Shown in pieces: positions 27,850 to 36,984 of a stretch of 64,000 bases of DNA. This DNA is from Synechococcus sp. CBW1004 (GTDB lineage Bacteria > Cyanobacteriota > Cyanobacteriia > PCC-6307 > Cyanobiaceae). Location: the NCBI RefSeq assembly GCF_015840715.1, contig NZ_CP060397.1:2872686-2936685 (forward strand), written 5' to 3'. A model generated the notes under the pieces. The model did not search any database, had not been told where the DNA came from, and saw only the letters and a list, made by a program, of their open reading frames with translations. The position numbers and the translations under genes are program-made. How positions within the stretch are numbered: position 1 is the first letter of the stretch; every line of letters starts with the position of its first letter.

Positions 27850-29361
27850 TCATCTCCAAAGCAGATAGCGCAGACGGCCTCTCAATCCGGCTTTGACAAC
27901 ATGATTGAACCTGCACACGGGAATTTTGTTTAAGATCGCACGAGCTTCCTGAGGCTTGCTACCAGGTCCACGCAGTCGGAACTGGGTGGCCTGGGTTGGT
28001 CCGTAGACCATCCGCAGCCATAGCCTTGGCTCAAGGAAAAATGAGCGGAGCAGGGGAGGTTCGCATCCGATCAGATTTGCCATGCTGTCCATGTAATTGT
28101 GGTAGTCGACAAGATTCCTCATCCGTTCGGCGTTGTGGCCAAATTGCGAAAGGTAACTGGCTGCATCCGCATCGATTGTGGTGCGTATCACATCCTGTTC
28201 CGGAAGCCGAAGCTTGCCACTCGTGAGCAGCGCGAAATAGCGGGCCTGCATCTCCATGATTGGGAACTGGCTGCCGAAGCCAGGCCGGGCAGCACCGATC
28301 CAGGCCAGCGAAGAGCCCTCGTCTGGATCCAGCATGTGCTTGAACAGTCTGCGCGGGTCGGCGTCCTGTAATGGCGCAGGCAGAAATGGTGTATGACCTC
28401 TGTATCCTGTGCAGAACAGTACAAGGTCGATATCGTCCAGCCACAGTCCATCGCTGTGGCAAAGACGACGCCCACCATGGTCCACATCTGTGATTTCCCC
28501 GATCACCTGACAACCGTGGTGGACGATGGCTTCCGGCAGGGAAAAATTCTTCGTGCCAAAGGTGCTCCAGATTCCGTAGGGACCGGAGATCCGTCGATTG
28601 AGAACAGCCGCCGCTGTGTTCACAGGATCGTTCTCAAGTTGCTCATGCGCAAGAATCAGCTCTGACAGTGTCGATCCAAAATCGCGGGGTAATCCGTAGA
28701 GCCCACGATGGGTGGCGATGTCAGCAGCCATGCTGCCGCGGTGGCGTGGCAGGATCCACCCCGGGGCTCGCCGCAGGCTCACCCAGGTGCGCTGGGCGAC
28801 CCGGGCGATTTCCAGGGTGATGTCAGCGGCCGATTCGCCGCCACCCACCACCAGCACCCTGCGTCCAGCGAGGGAGCGGGGGTTTCGATAATCCTTCGAA
28901 TGCATCCATTCCACTTCCGTCAGTCGCGAAGCCCAGTCGGGCAGATTCGCAAAACGGTTGTTGCCTGTCGCCACCACAAGGCGCTGGCAGTGAATGGTCT
29001 CTCCCCCAGCCAGATCCAGACGCCAGCCGTGTCCGTCCCTATGGGCACGCATCACGTCCACGTCAAAGCGCAGGTGATCAAGCACCCCGAACCGTGTCGC
29101 GTACTCCCGCCAGTAGGCCACAACCTCATCCTTCGACCAGAAATGGTGCTCCTTCCCGTCTCCGATCCAGTGATCGGAGAACATGCTGAAGACGCTGGAG
29201 GATGTCAGGGTAAGACTGTCGTAGGAGCCGGCGAAAATACCACCAAGGGAATGACTCCTCTCAAAACAGACAACATCGGAAAGACCATGCTCAATCAATT
29301 CCTTTGTGGCCACGATTCCTCCAGGGCCAGCTCCAACAACCACGCAGGAATAACTGCTCAT
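27850..29361 (-). CDS. Flavin-containing monooxygenase (tailoring enzyme)
   Basis: A 503-aa class B flavin monooxygenase. It shows an N-terminal FAD motif VVVGAGPGGIVATKELI (about 6-22) and FERSHSLGGIF, an FMO-type fingerprint reading EWMHSKDY (about 151-158), and an NADPH motif VLVVGGGESAAD (about 169-180). The ATG-like C-terminal motif FCTGYRGHTPFLP is near 315. Such enzymes N-, S- or Baeyer-Villiger oxidise small molecules. The gene lies 112 bases downstream of the C-A-T-C-A-T synthetase on the same strand and is probably cotranscribed. Its target could be a residue side chain or the released peptide. Confidence 0.88.
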   Translation of the reverse strand: MSSYSCVVVGAGPGGIVATKELIEHGLSDVVCFERSHSLGGIFAGSYDSLTLTSSSVFSMFSDHWIGDGKEHHFWSKDEVVAYWREYATRFGVLDHLRFDVDVMRAHRDGHGWRLDLAGGETIHCQRLVVATGNNRFANLPDWASRLTEVEWMHSKDYRNPRSLAGRRVLVVGGGESAADITLEIARVAQRTWVSLRRAPGWILPRHRGSMAADIATHRGLYGLPRDFGSTLSELILAHEQLENDPVNTAAAVLNRRISGPYGIWSTFGTKNFSLPEAIVHHGCQVIGEITDVDHGGRRLCHSDGLWLDDIDLVLFCTGYRGHTPFLPAPLQDADPRRLFKHMLDPDEGSSLAWIGAARPGFGSQFPIMEMQARYFALLTSGKLRLPEQDVIRTTIDADAASYLSQFGHNAERMRNLVDYHNYMDSMANLIGCEPPLLRSFFLEPRLWLRMVYGPTQATQFRLRGPGSKPQEARAILNKIPVCRFNHVVKAGLRGRLRYLLWR

Positions 29362-29473
29362 AACCAGGATCTAAAATCGGCCTTACTCATACCAGAAAAG
29401 ACGGCCATACACAATAGCTGACAGGGCCTCGCCTCTTCCTGGAGATGGCTTTAAAACAACAGGAAAGGGACAT

Positions 29474-32400
29474 TCAGATCACCAGCACTCCATGTTCAGG
29501 AGCACGTGCCAGGTAGTCAGCAAGCGACTGAATGGTCGAGGACGAGAAAAGATCCGAGACTCGACATTGGCATTCTGCCATTTGGTTGATGCGGTTGGCG
29601 AGGCGGGCGGCGGCCAGCGAATGGCCACCGATGTCAAAGAAGTCGTCTGTGATCCCGAAGTCACCATGGCCAAGGACCTCAGACCAGATCGCATGGAGCT
29701 GCCGCTGCAGATCAGTGGTGGGGGCAATCCATTCCTGGGACACACTGCCGACCGATGCAGCGGGCAGTGCCCTGCGATTGAGCTTGCCATTGGCAGTCAG
29801 TGGCAGGTCCTCCAGTTCCATGAAGGCCGCCGGTACCATATAGCCTGGCAGCATATCCATCAGGAAGGAACGGAGATCGGCAGGGGTGGCAGAGTTTTCG
29901 CCGCCGTTGGAGGAATCGGGAACCCAGTAAGCGATCAGGCGCGGATTGGCCGGGTCCCTCTCCTCCAGAATCACGACGGCCTGACCGACTGCAGGATGCT
30001 GCAGAAGGATGGACTCGATTTCACCGGGTTCGATGCGGTGACCGCGAAGCTTGATTTGCTGATCGATGCGGCCAAGAAACTGGATCTTGCCCTTGTTCGT
30101 CCAGATGCCGACATCGCCGGTACGGAGCAGGCGGGCCCCCTCGCCATCACCGAACGGATCAGGAAGAAACCTTCCCTCTTCTTCCTTGGGAAGCTGCACA
30201 TAGCCGCTGGCGACTCCCGCTCCTCCAATGTGGATCTCTCCTGGAACGCCAGGAGGCAGCAGGTTCAGCTCCTCGTCGAGGATGTAGACCGCCGCCCCTG
30301 GGATCGGAGCGCCGATGCAGCTGCGGCGTGAGGCGAAGGTGGCGATCTCCTCTCGCTTCAACAGAAGTGCCGTGGAAAATCCCGCTGCTTCAGTGAGGCC
30401 ATAGACGACGAACAGGTGGCTCAGTTCGGGAAACTCCTGGAGTCTGCTGCAGAGATCGGCTGGAATCGGCTCGGCGCCCATTCCGATCACCTTGATATTC
30501 CGCGGCACCAATCCCTCAATAATCATTTCCCGGATTGATGTCGTTGTACCGGAAACCGCCGTGATCATGCCGGCATAGGGTGAGCTGGCAAGCTCTGAGA
30601 TCGTGTCGAGCATGAGCAGGCATCCACCCGCGGCAAGCACAGTGAAAATCTGCGCGACGCTGGCATCAAAAGCGATGGATCCGTAGAAGGGAATCAGGCG
30701 GCAGGTCCAGGGCGGCGTGAGTTGATCGAGGCGGCAATGCAGCATCTGCAGTGCAGAGCGGTGGCTCACTTCCACTCCCTTTGGCCTGCCGGTGGAACCG
30801 GAAGTGTGAATAAAGTAGGCAGGTTGATCATCACTGATCGAGGGGAGCGTGATTTCGGCAAGTTTCCCTTCCAGAGGATCAACGTAGCCTGGTGTGGGGT
30901 CGTTGGAATCGTTCAGGGAAAAGAGAAGCACCCTGCTCGGCCTGAGGCGTTCCGCCATGGGCGGGGAGGTGATCACCAGCTCCACGACTGCATTATCGAA
31001 AAGCATCGCGATCCGTTCATCCGGATAGGCAGGATCCATGGGCACATAGCAACCTCCTGCCGCGAGCACAGCCAGCATAGCGACGGGAAGCTCCGGTCGT
31101 CTCCCCAGCAGAATCCCCACCCGCTGGCCGGGTCTTACTCCCTGCTCCACAAGCCTTCGCGCCAGCCTGTCGACATGGCGCGCCAGATCTCCATGACTCA
31201 GCACGGAATCCTGGTGCCTCACCGCGGGAGCCGCCGGTGCCTGGTGTGAACCCTGCGCAGCGAACTGGTGCACCAGAACGCCCGCCGCTGGACGGTCCGA
31301 CGGATGGCTCCAGGTCAACAGCTGCTCCATCTCTTCCTTCGGCAGAAGGTTGAGTCGGCTCGCCGGCAGATCCGGTTCGGTGCCCATCCCCTCAACCAGC
31401 GAGCCGAGCAGGGTGACCAGGTGCCTGCTGAGCCGCTGGATGCGATCGGAGTCGAACAGATCGGTGGCGAAGGTGATGGTTCCGCTGATGCCCTGGTGAG
31501 AATTTCTCTGGAGCTGGAAACCGAGATCGAGCTTGGAGGATTCGTTGCTGATGCCAATCTGCTGCACCTGGAGGCCCGTAAGGCCCGTCAGCGCGGCCTC
31601 CGGCAGTTCAATGAGCTGAAACATCACCTGCACCAGGGGATTGCGGCTGGTGTCCCGCTCGACGTTGAGGGCCTCCACCATCCGCTCGAAGGGCAGCTCC
31701 TGGTGCTCGTACGCACCGATCGACCTGTCCCTCACCTGCGCCAGCAGCTCCCGGAAGCTCTGGCCGGCCTGAAAACGGGTACGCACCGGCAGGGTGTTGA
31801 TGAAAAACCCGATCAGCGGCTCGAGATCGGGATGGTTGCGGCCCCAGATGGGCACCCCGATCGCAACGTCGTCCTGGCGGCTGTAGCGATGCAGCAGCAG
31901 CGTCACCACGGCCAGCAGGCCCATCTGCAGCGTCGCCCCCTCGCTGCGGCAGAGCTCCTCGAACGGAGCCAGGAGGTCCGCACCGACCTGGAACGACACC
32001 CTCCCGCCGCGGTGCGAGGGCAGCGCCGGACGGGAGTGGTCGCTGGGCAGCTCCAGGGGCGCCAGGCCCTCCAGCTGCCCAAGCCAGTACTCCCTGAGCT
32101 TCTGCAGGCGCTCACCGCTCAGACGCTGCCGCTGCCAGGCCGCGTAGTCCTGGTACTGCACCCGCAGCGGCGGCAGCCCGGGGGTTCGGCCCGCGCGATG
32201 GGCGTTGTACAGCTCCACCAGATCGCGACCCAGAACCGAACGCGACCAGCCGTCCGAGGCGATGTGGTGGTGGTTCACCAGCAGCACATGCTCCTGCTCT
32301 CCGACCACCAGCAGCCGTGCACGCACCAGAACCCCTGAGGTCAGATCAAAAGGCGTGCAGCCCTCCTCCTCCAGCCAACCCACGATCACCTCCTCTTCTT

Positions 32401-35400
32401 CCCGCTCCCCCAGGAACTCGACCGCCAGAGCGAAGGCCTCCGGCGGATGGATGAGCTGCACCACCTCGTTCCCTTCCAGGCAGAACGACGTGCGCAGCGT
32501 CGGGTGACGCTCGATCAGATCCGCCAGCGCCCGCTCCAGCGCAGCACTGTTGAGATCTCCCCGCAACCGCCACAGTGCGGGTAGGTGGTAGGCCGTTAGC
32601 TCCGGCTCCAGCTGCTGAAGAAACCACAGCCGCGCCTGGGCGTGGGAGGCGGGATAAGCCTCGGCACCCCTTGGCCGTTCACCGGGCAGCGATTCGGCGA
32701 CAGGAAAGGCTGTCTGAAGTGCGGACGTCACGCCATCCGCATCTGGGGCAACGACCAGAGGGGCCAGCCCCGCAATGGTGGGGTTCTGGAACAGCGCCGC
32801 CAGTGGAGGGGCACTGCCAAGCGCCTGCTCGATCCGGGAAACCAGCCTCACTGCCGCCAGCGAATGCCCCCCGATGGCAAAGAAGTCATCGGTGATCCCG
32901 AAGTCGGAATGACCGAGCACCTCAGCCCAGAGGGCATGGATCTGCCGCTCCAGCTCTGTGCCGGGTTCCACCCGCCGCTCCAGGTCGCCGGCGAACGACG
33001 GCTCCGGCAGCGCCCTGCGGTCCAGCTTGCCGTTGCTCGTCAGCGGCAGGTCCTTCAGTTCCACCAGGGCCGCCGGAACCATGAAGTCGGGCAGTCGTTC
33101 GGCCAGGAAGCCCCGCAGCTCCTCCGCTGAGACCGTGACTCCAGTCACGCCGACCCAGTAGCCGACCAGGCAAGGATTGGACGGGTCGTCGCTGCGCAGC
33201 ACCACCACCGCCTGCGCCACAGCCGGGTGGTCCAGCAGGTTCGCCTCGATCTCGCCGGGCTCGATGCGGAAGCCGCGCAGCTTGATCTGCTGATCGATGC
33301 GGCCATGGAAGGCCAGCGTCCCGTCCGGATTCCAGCTCGCCAGATCACCGGATTTGTAGAGGCGGGCGGTGGGATCGGCGGAGAAGGGATCGGGGATGAA
33401 CCTGTCGGCGGTGAGCCCGGGGTTGTTGAGGTACCCGTGCGCCAGAGTCGGGCCGCCGATGTGCAGCTCACCGGGGATCCCGATCGGGCACGGAAGACCA
33501 TTGGGTTCAAGGATCCATGCTCGAGCATGAGGAATCGGTCTCCCCAAAGGAACCCTACTCTGGAATCGCCAAGAATCACTCAGGTCTTGACAGGCAACTT
33601 CAACAGTGGTTTCTGTTGGGCCGTAGGTATTCAAGAGGCGTGTATGATTTGCCTGTAAAGGCTCCCAGAGTCGTAAATGATGCAAATGCATCGCCTCTCC
33701 ACCAACGATCAAGAGCCTTAGGTCGTGGGGAATAATGAAATTGCTCTGGGCACATTCGCGAACTAGCCCTGCCCAGAAAGCTGTCGGAAGGCTCGCGATT
33801 GTAATCTTATATTCTTCTAGGAAATTGAGAAATCTTTTCGTGCTGCCAGTTGCTTCTTCGTTGCAGCAGACGATTGCCGCACCAGCTGAAAGTGCAGGAA
33901 AGATCTCCTCGATGCAGGCGTCAAAAGTTAGCGAAGAAAATTGCAGAACCCGATCGACGCTGGTGATGTTGAATTCGTGAGTCGCCCAGTTCGAGAACGT
34001 GTCGAGTGCGGTTCGATCAATGAGCACGCCTTTGGGCTTGCCTGTAGAGCCTGATGTGAAAATAATGTACGCAATGCTGTTGTCTACAAGGCTGTTGTCT
34101 GCAAGGCTGTTGTCTACAAGGCTGTTTGTCTGGCCATAGGCTTCACCCAGTGTCTCCGTTTCAATCCGCAGCTCTGAGTCTTCTGAGAGTGATAAATAGA
34201 GTGTTGTCCTCTCGGTCAGATCCTTACGGACCGTTGAGGAGTGCAATGCCTTTGTCGATATAATTGGGGCATGGCCGATTTCACTGAGAATATTTCTGAT
34301 TCGATTGACGGGTAGCCTTGAGTCGATAACCACAAACGCCTTGCAGGCAAATAAGCATGAGACCATGCAGAGTATCGCCTCCAGCCTTGGATCCGCCAGC
34401 AGGATGACGACATGATCAGATGGGGTGCAAAGAGTTGCAATGTGCCTCGATAGGGTGTCAGTAAGCTCCAGTAACTTCTTGTAGCTCAATCGCCTGACTC
34501 CATCCGATAGGGCGGTGTTGTCGGGGTATAGGTGGGCTAAGTCTTCAATTTTTTTGGTAACCGCACTCTGCTGTGTAGATGATGTCTTGCCAGCGCGGAG
34601 ATCATGATCGTCGATCGACTGATTGCTATTTCTTTCGCCTCCATCTGGTGCTGAGACGGCAGCACTCCAGTTTACGATCTGCTCCTCTTCAGAGTCAGTA
34701 AGCAAAGAGTGAGATGCAATTCTCGCATCAGGCGACTTGACGATGGATTTGAGCAAAACCAACAGGTGTGCGGCGAGTCGGTCGATGCGATCAACGCTGA
34801 ATAGATCGGACGCATAGATGATGAAACCGCGTAGTCCTTGTCTTGCAATACGGTGAAATGAGAAGGCAAGATCAAATAGCGAGGAAGTGCTTGCAGTGAT
34901 TAATTCTGCTTTAAGTCCGTCAAGATTCTCGAGAGAAGGATAAGATATTTCCGTCAGCTGGAGCATCACCTGATAGAAGGGGTTGCGACTTGTATCGCGT
35001 TCCATCATGAGGGCCTGGACGATCTGTTCAAATGGGAGCTCCTGGCGGTCGTAAGCGGCAAGAGACGTGTCTTTGATCTGAGCCAAGAGCTGCCGAAAAG
35101 ACTGCTCCGCCTCAAACTGCGTGCGGATCGGTAATGTGTTGATGAAGAATCCGATCAGCGATTCAAGGGCGGGATTATTGCGGCTCCAGATCGGTACTCC
35201 GATCGCAAAATCATTCTGACGGCTGTAACGATGCAGCAACAGCGCCACTGCCGCCAGCAGCCCCATCTGCAATGTCGCTCCCCCCTTCCGGCACAGCTCC
35301 TCGAAGGGCTCCAGAATCTCGGCCTCGATCTGGAAGGTGACCCTGCCGCCCCTGTGGGAGGGTACGGCCGGTCTGGGTTGATCGCTGGGCAGCACGAGGG

Positions 35401-36124
35401 GATCGAGCTCTCTGAGCTGCGAGATCCAGTACTCCTTCAGTTCCTGCAGGCGTGGGCCGCCGAGCCGTTGCTGCTGCCAGGCGGCGAAGTCCTGGTAGTG
35501 AACAGTGAGCGGTGGGAGCTGAGGAGGGCGTCTGGAATGGAGGGCGTTGTACAGCTCCACCAGATCGCGAGCCAGAACCGAACGCGACCAGCCATCGGAG
35601 GCGATGTGGTGGTGGTTGATCAGCAGCAGATGCTTCTCGGGAGCAACCCGGAGCAGACGGGACCGCAGCAGCACTCCTGAGGCCAGATCGAAGGGCGTAC
35701 TGCGTTCCTGCTCCAGCCACCCCTCAATCACCTGGTCGGTATCGCGATCACCGAGGGGTTCAACCAGCAGAGTCACGTCACCTGGAGGGTGGATGATCTG
35801 CAGAACTTCGTTCCCCTGCAGTTGGAAGGCGGTGCGCAGGGTGGGATGCCGCTCGATCAGCGCAGCCAGCGCCTGCTCAAGAGCCCGCACATCCAGCTCC
35901 CCCTGCAGCCGCCACAGCAGCGGCAGGTGGTAAGCGGTGAGGCCTGGCTCCAGTTGCTGCAGAAACCACAGTCGCGCCTGTGCGTAGGAGGCGGCAAACG
36001 CCTGGCAGCCCCGTGGCCACTCACCGGGCAGGGGCCTGGCAGTTGGGATACTGTAAGTTGTGCTTTCGGAGCGGAGAGTCCTGAGCCTGGCGACGCGGCT
36101 GGCCAGCGAGTTCGCTGTGTTCAT
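29474..36124 (-). CDS. Nonribosomal peptide synthetase: C-A-T-C-A-T
   Basis: A 2216-aa two-module synthetase. C1 (about 40-480) and C2 (about 1155-1600) keep HHIASDGWS. A1 (about 535-1050) carries FTSGSTGKPKG and NTYGPTETT; A2 (about 1620-2120) carries HTSGSTGRPKG and VYGLTEAA. Carrier serines are in GGHSLAAV (about 1082) and GGHSLAAA (about 2161). There is no thioesterase or epimerase, so the chain must pass to another protein. Manual specificity codes: A1 D-A-E-S-I-G-T-V-E-K, close to the lysine-type code; A2 D-A-A-S-I-M-V-G-F-K, not recognised, with Gln replacing the usual Glu after position 239. The A1 core is AT-rich. The ATG at 36124 overlaps the upstream lyase stop by four bases. Confidence 0.95.
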   Translation of the reverse strand: MNTANSLASRVARLRTLRSESTTYSIPTARPLPGEWPRGCQAFAASYAQARLWFLQQLEPGLTAYHLPLLWRLQGELDVRALEQALAALIERHPTLRTAFQLQGNEVLQIIHPPGDVTLLVEPLGDRDTDQVIEGWLEQERSTPFDLASGVLLRSRLLRVAPEKHLLLINHHHIASDGWSRSVLARDLVELYNALHSRRPPQLPPLTVHYQDFAAWQQQRLGGPRLQELKEYWISQLRELDPLVLPSDQPRPAVPSHRGGRVTFQIEAEILEPFEELCRKGGATLQMGLLAAVALLLHRYSRQNDFAIGVPIWSRNNPALESLIGFFINTLPIRTQFEAEQSFRQLLAQIKDTSLAAYDRQELPFEQIVQALMMERDTSRNPFYQVMLQLTEISYPSLENLDGLKAELITASTSSLFDLAFSFHRIARQGLRGFIIYASDLFSVDRIDRLAAHLLVLLKSIVKSPDARIASHSLLTDSEEEQIVNWSAAVSAPDGGERNSNQSIDDHDLRAGKTSSTQQSAVTKKIEDLAHLYPDNTALSDGVRRLSYKKLLELTDTLSRHIATLCTPSDHVVILLADPRLEAILCMVSCLFACKAFVVIDSRLPVNRIRNILSEIGHAPIISTKALHSSTVRKDLTERTTLYLSLSEDSELRIETETLGEAYGQTNSLVDNSLADNSLVDNSIAYIIFTSGSTGKPKGVLIDRTALDTFSNWATHEFNITSVDRVLQFSSLTFDACIEEIFPALSAGAAIVCCNEEATGSTKRFLNFLEEYKITIASLPTAFWAGLVRECAQSNFIIPHDLRLLIVGGEAMHLHHLRLWEPLQANHTRLLNTYGPTETTVEVACQDLSDSWRFQSRVPLGRPIPHARAWILEPNGLPCPIGIPGELHIGGPTLAHGYLNNPGLTADRFIPDPFSADPTARLYKSGDLASWNPDGTLAFHGRIDQQIKLRGFRIEPGEIEANLLDHPAVAQAVVVLRSDDPSNPCLVGYWVGVTGVTVSAEELRGFLAERLPDFMVPAALVELKDLPLTSNGKLDRRALPEPSFAGDLERRVEPGTELERQIHALWAEVLGHSDFGITDDFFAIGGHSLAAVRLVSRIEQALGSAPPLAALFQNPTIAGLAPLVVAPDADGVTSALQTAFPVAESLPGERPRGAEAYPASHAQARLWFLQQLEPELTAYHLPALWRLRGDLNSAALERALADLIERHPTLRTSFCLEGNEVVQLIHPPEAFALAVEFLGEREEEEVIVGWLEEEGCTPFDLTSGVLVRARLLVVGEQEHVLLVNHHHIASDGWSRSVLGRDLVELYNAHRAGRTPGLPPLRVQYQDYAAWQRQRLSGERLQKLREYWLGQLEGLAPLELPSDHSRPALPSHRGGRVSFQVGADLLAPFEELCRSEGATLQMGLLAVVTLLLHRYSRQDDVAIGVPIWGRNHPDLEPLIGFFINTLPVRTRFQAGQSFRELLAQVRDRSIGAYEHQELPFERMVEALNVERDTSRNPLVQVMFQLIELPEAALTGLTGLQVQQIGISNESSKLDLGFQLQRNSHQGISGTITFATDLFDSDRIQRLSRHLVTLLGSLVEGMGTEPDLPASRLNLLPKEEMEQLLTWSHPSDRPAAGVLVHQFAAQGSHQAPAAPAVRHQDSVLSHGDLARHVDRLARRLVEQGVRPGQRVGILLGRRPELPVAMLAVLAAGGCYVPMDPAYPDERIAMLFDNAVVELVITSPPMAERLRPSRVLLFSLNDSNDPTPGYVDPLEGKLAEITLPSISDDQPAYFIHTSGSTGRPKGVEVSHRSALQMLHCRLDQLTPPWTCRLIPFYGSIAFDASVAQIFTVLAAGGCLLMLDTISELASSPYAGMITAVSGTTTSIREMIIEGLVPRNIKVIGMGAEPIPADLCSRLQEFPELSHLFVVYGLTEAAGFSTALLLKREEIATFASRRSCIGAPIPGAAVYILDEELNLLPPGVPGEIHIGGAGVASGYVQLPKEEEGRFLPDPFGDGEGARLLRTGDVGIWTNKGKIQFLGRIDQQIKLRGHRIEPGEIESILLQHPAVGQAVVILEERDPANPRLIAYWVPDSSNGGENSATPADLRSFLMDMLPGYMVPAAFMELEDLPLTANGKLNRRALPAASVGSVSQEWIAPTTDLQRQLHAIWSEVLGHGDFGITDDFFDIGGHSLAAARLANRINQMAECQCRVSDLFSSSTIQSLADYLARAPEHGVLVI
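31741..31888. repeat. 148-base identical NRPS repeat, copy B
   Basis: Identical to 25193-25340 in the other synthetase gene. Similarity continues with scattered differences on both sides. Confidence 0.9.
33510..34980 (-). other. AT-rich C-end/A-core segment of NRPS module 1
   Basis: The DNA here is clearly AT-richer than the sequence on either side, which returns to high GC at the GELHIGG motif (left) and at the C-domain core (right). It covers the end of C1 and the whole specificity-determining part of A1, consistent with a transferred substrate-specificity segment. Confidence 0.6.
34076..34120. repeat. Three 15-base tandem repeats inside an A domain
   Basis: Three consecutive copies of GCTGTTGTCTACAAG (the middle copy has one change) plus a partial fourth. 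On the coding strand they give five-residue units of the type SLVDN/SLADN just before the A-domain motif FTSGSTGKPKG. Being in frame, they lengthen a surface loop rather than break the gene. Confidence 0.85.
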
Positions 36125-36984
36125 GATCCGCCCGCCCTCCTCAGATTGGCTTCCAGCACCGCGTTGCAATGGGAGAGCTCCCGCGGCGCTGCCAGAGCAA
36201 CGGAGAGTTCCGCTTCCTCATGCTTCAGACCTTCCAGGGCCTGCTCAATGGCCCCATGGGCAGCGAACAGACAAGGGGTGCTGTAGATCAGTCCCTGCAC
36301 GCCGTGATCGGCAAGATCCCGGCGGCTGCAGGCCGGCACTTTGCCACCACCGATCACGTTGCAGAACAACGGACAGGATATCGCTGCCCGCAGCCTCGGA
36401 AAGAGAGCCAGATCCTTGATGCCATCGGCCAGCACCGCATCACAGCCGGCCTGCTCGAACGCCTGGATGCGCTCAAGGATCTCGTCTGGATCACTGGCAT
36501 CCGTGCGGGCCACCACCAGCAGGGAAGTGCATTCCCGCAGCACGGCTCCGAGCTTGTTCAGGTAGTCCTGCAGGGGGAGCAGCCGTTTGCCGTCGAGGTG
36601 GCCGCAGCGGCGCGGCCTGGCCTGATCCTCGAGAACCACACCGGAGGCTCCACAGCGCTCCAGGGTGCGGGCGACATGGCTGGCCACGGCGGGGTCCCCG
36701 AAGCCATCGTCGATGTCCACCAGCAGGTGGTGATGGGGCAGAAGAGCCCGCAGGCGACTGGTGCTGGTGGTGAGATCACCCCAGCCGACGAAGCCGATGT
36801 CGGGAAGCCCGTACATGCTGGCGGCAAGCCCGAAGCCACTGAGGAACATAGCTTCGAAGTGTTCGGCCGCCAGGGAGGCGCTGAACAGGTCGTAGATCCC
36901 CACGAACGGCAGCACTCGCTGCTCGGCTTGAGCTGTCTGAAGGGCTAGGCGCAGCTGGGCGCCAGGGGGGAGTGCCTCGATCAT
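36121..36984 (-). CDS. Isocitrate lyase/PEP mutase superfamily enzyme
   Basis: A 287-aa (beta/alpha)8 enzyme of the superfamily containing methylisocitrate lyase, oxaloacetate hydrolase and phosphoenolpyruvate mutase. It has the metal-binding strand LVDIDDGFGDP (about 88-98) and the gating loop VVLEDQARPRRCGHLDGKRL (about 115-135). The loop Cys-Gly-His favours a lyase or hydrolase; the PEP-mutase loop (D-K-x3-K-x-N-S) is absent. It overlaps both neighbours by four bases: its start overlaps the stop of the adenylation-carrier gene and its stop overlaps the start of the synthetase. Such tight coupling implies a direct role in making the peptide, perhaps supplying a small carboxylic acid starter; that is inference. 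Confidence 0.85.
   Translation of the reverse strand: MIEALPPGAQLRLALQTAQAEQRVLPFVGIYDLFSASLAAEHFEAMFLSGFGLAASMYGLPDIGFVGWGDLTTSTSRLRALLPHHHLLVDIDDGFGDPAVASHVARTLERCGASGVVLEDQARPRRCGHLDGKRLLPLQDYLNKLGAVLRECTSLLVVARTDASDPDEILERIQAFEQAGCDAVLADGIKDLALFPRLRAAISCPLFCNVIGGGKVPACSRRDLADHGVQGLIYSTPCLFAAHGAIEQALEGLKHEEAELSVALAAPRELSHCNAVLEANLRRAGGS

Noticed and set aside
36121-36984. Assignment as PEP mutase (phosphonate pathway)
   Set aside because: The D-K-x3-K-x-N-S loop of PEP mutase is absent; the Cys-Gly-His loop indicates a lyase or hydrolase.
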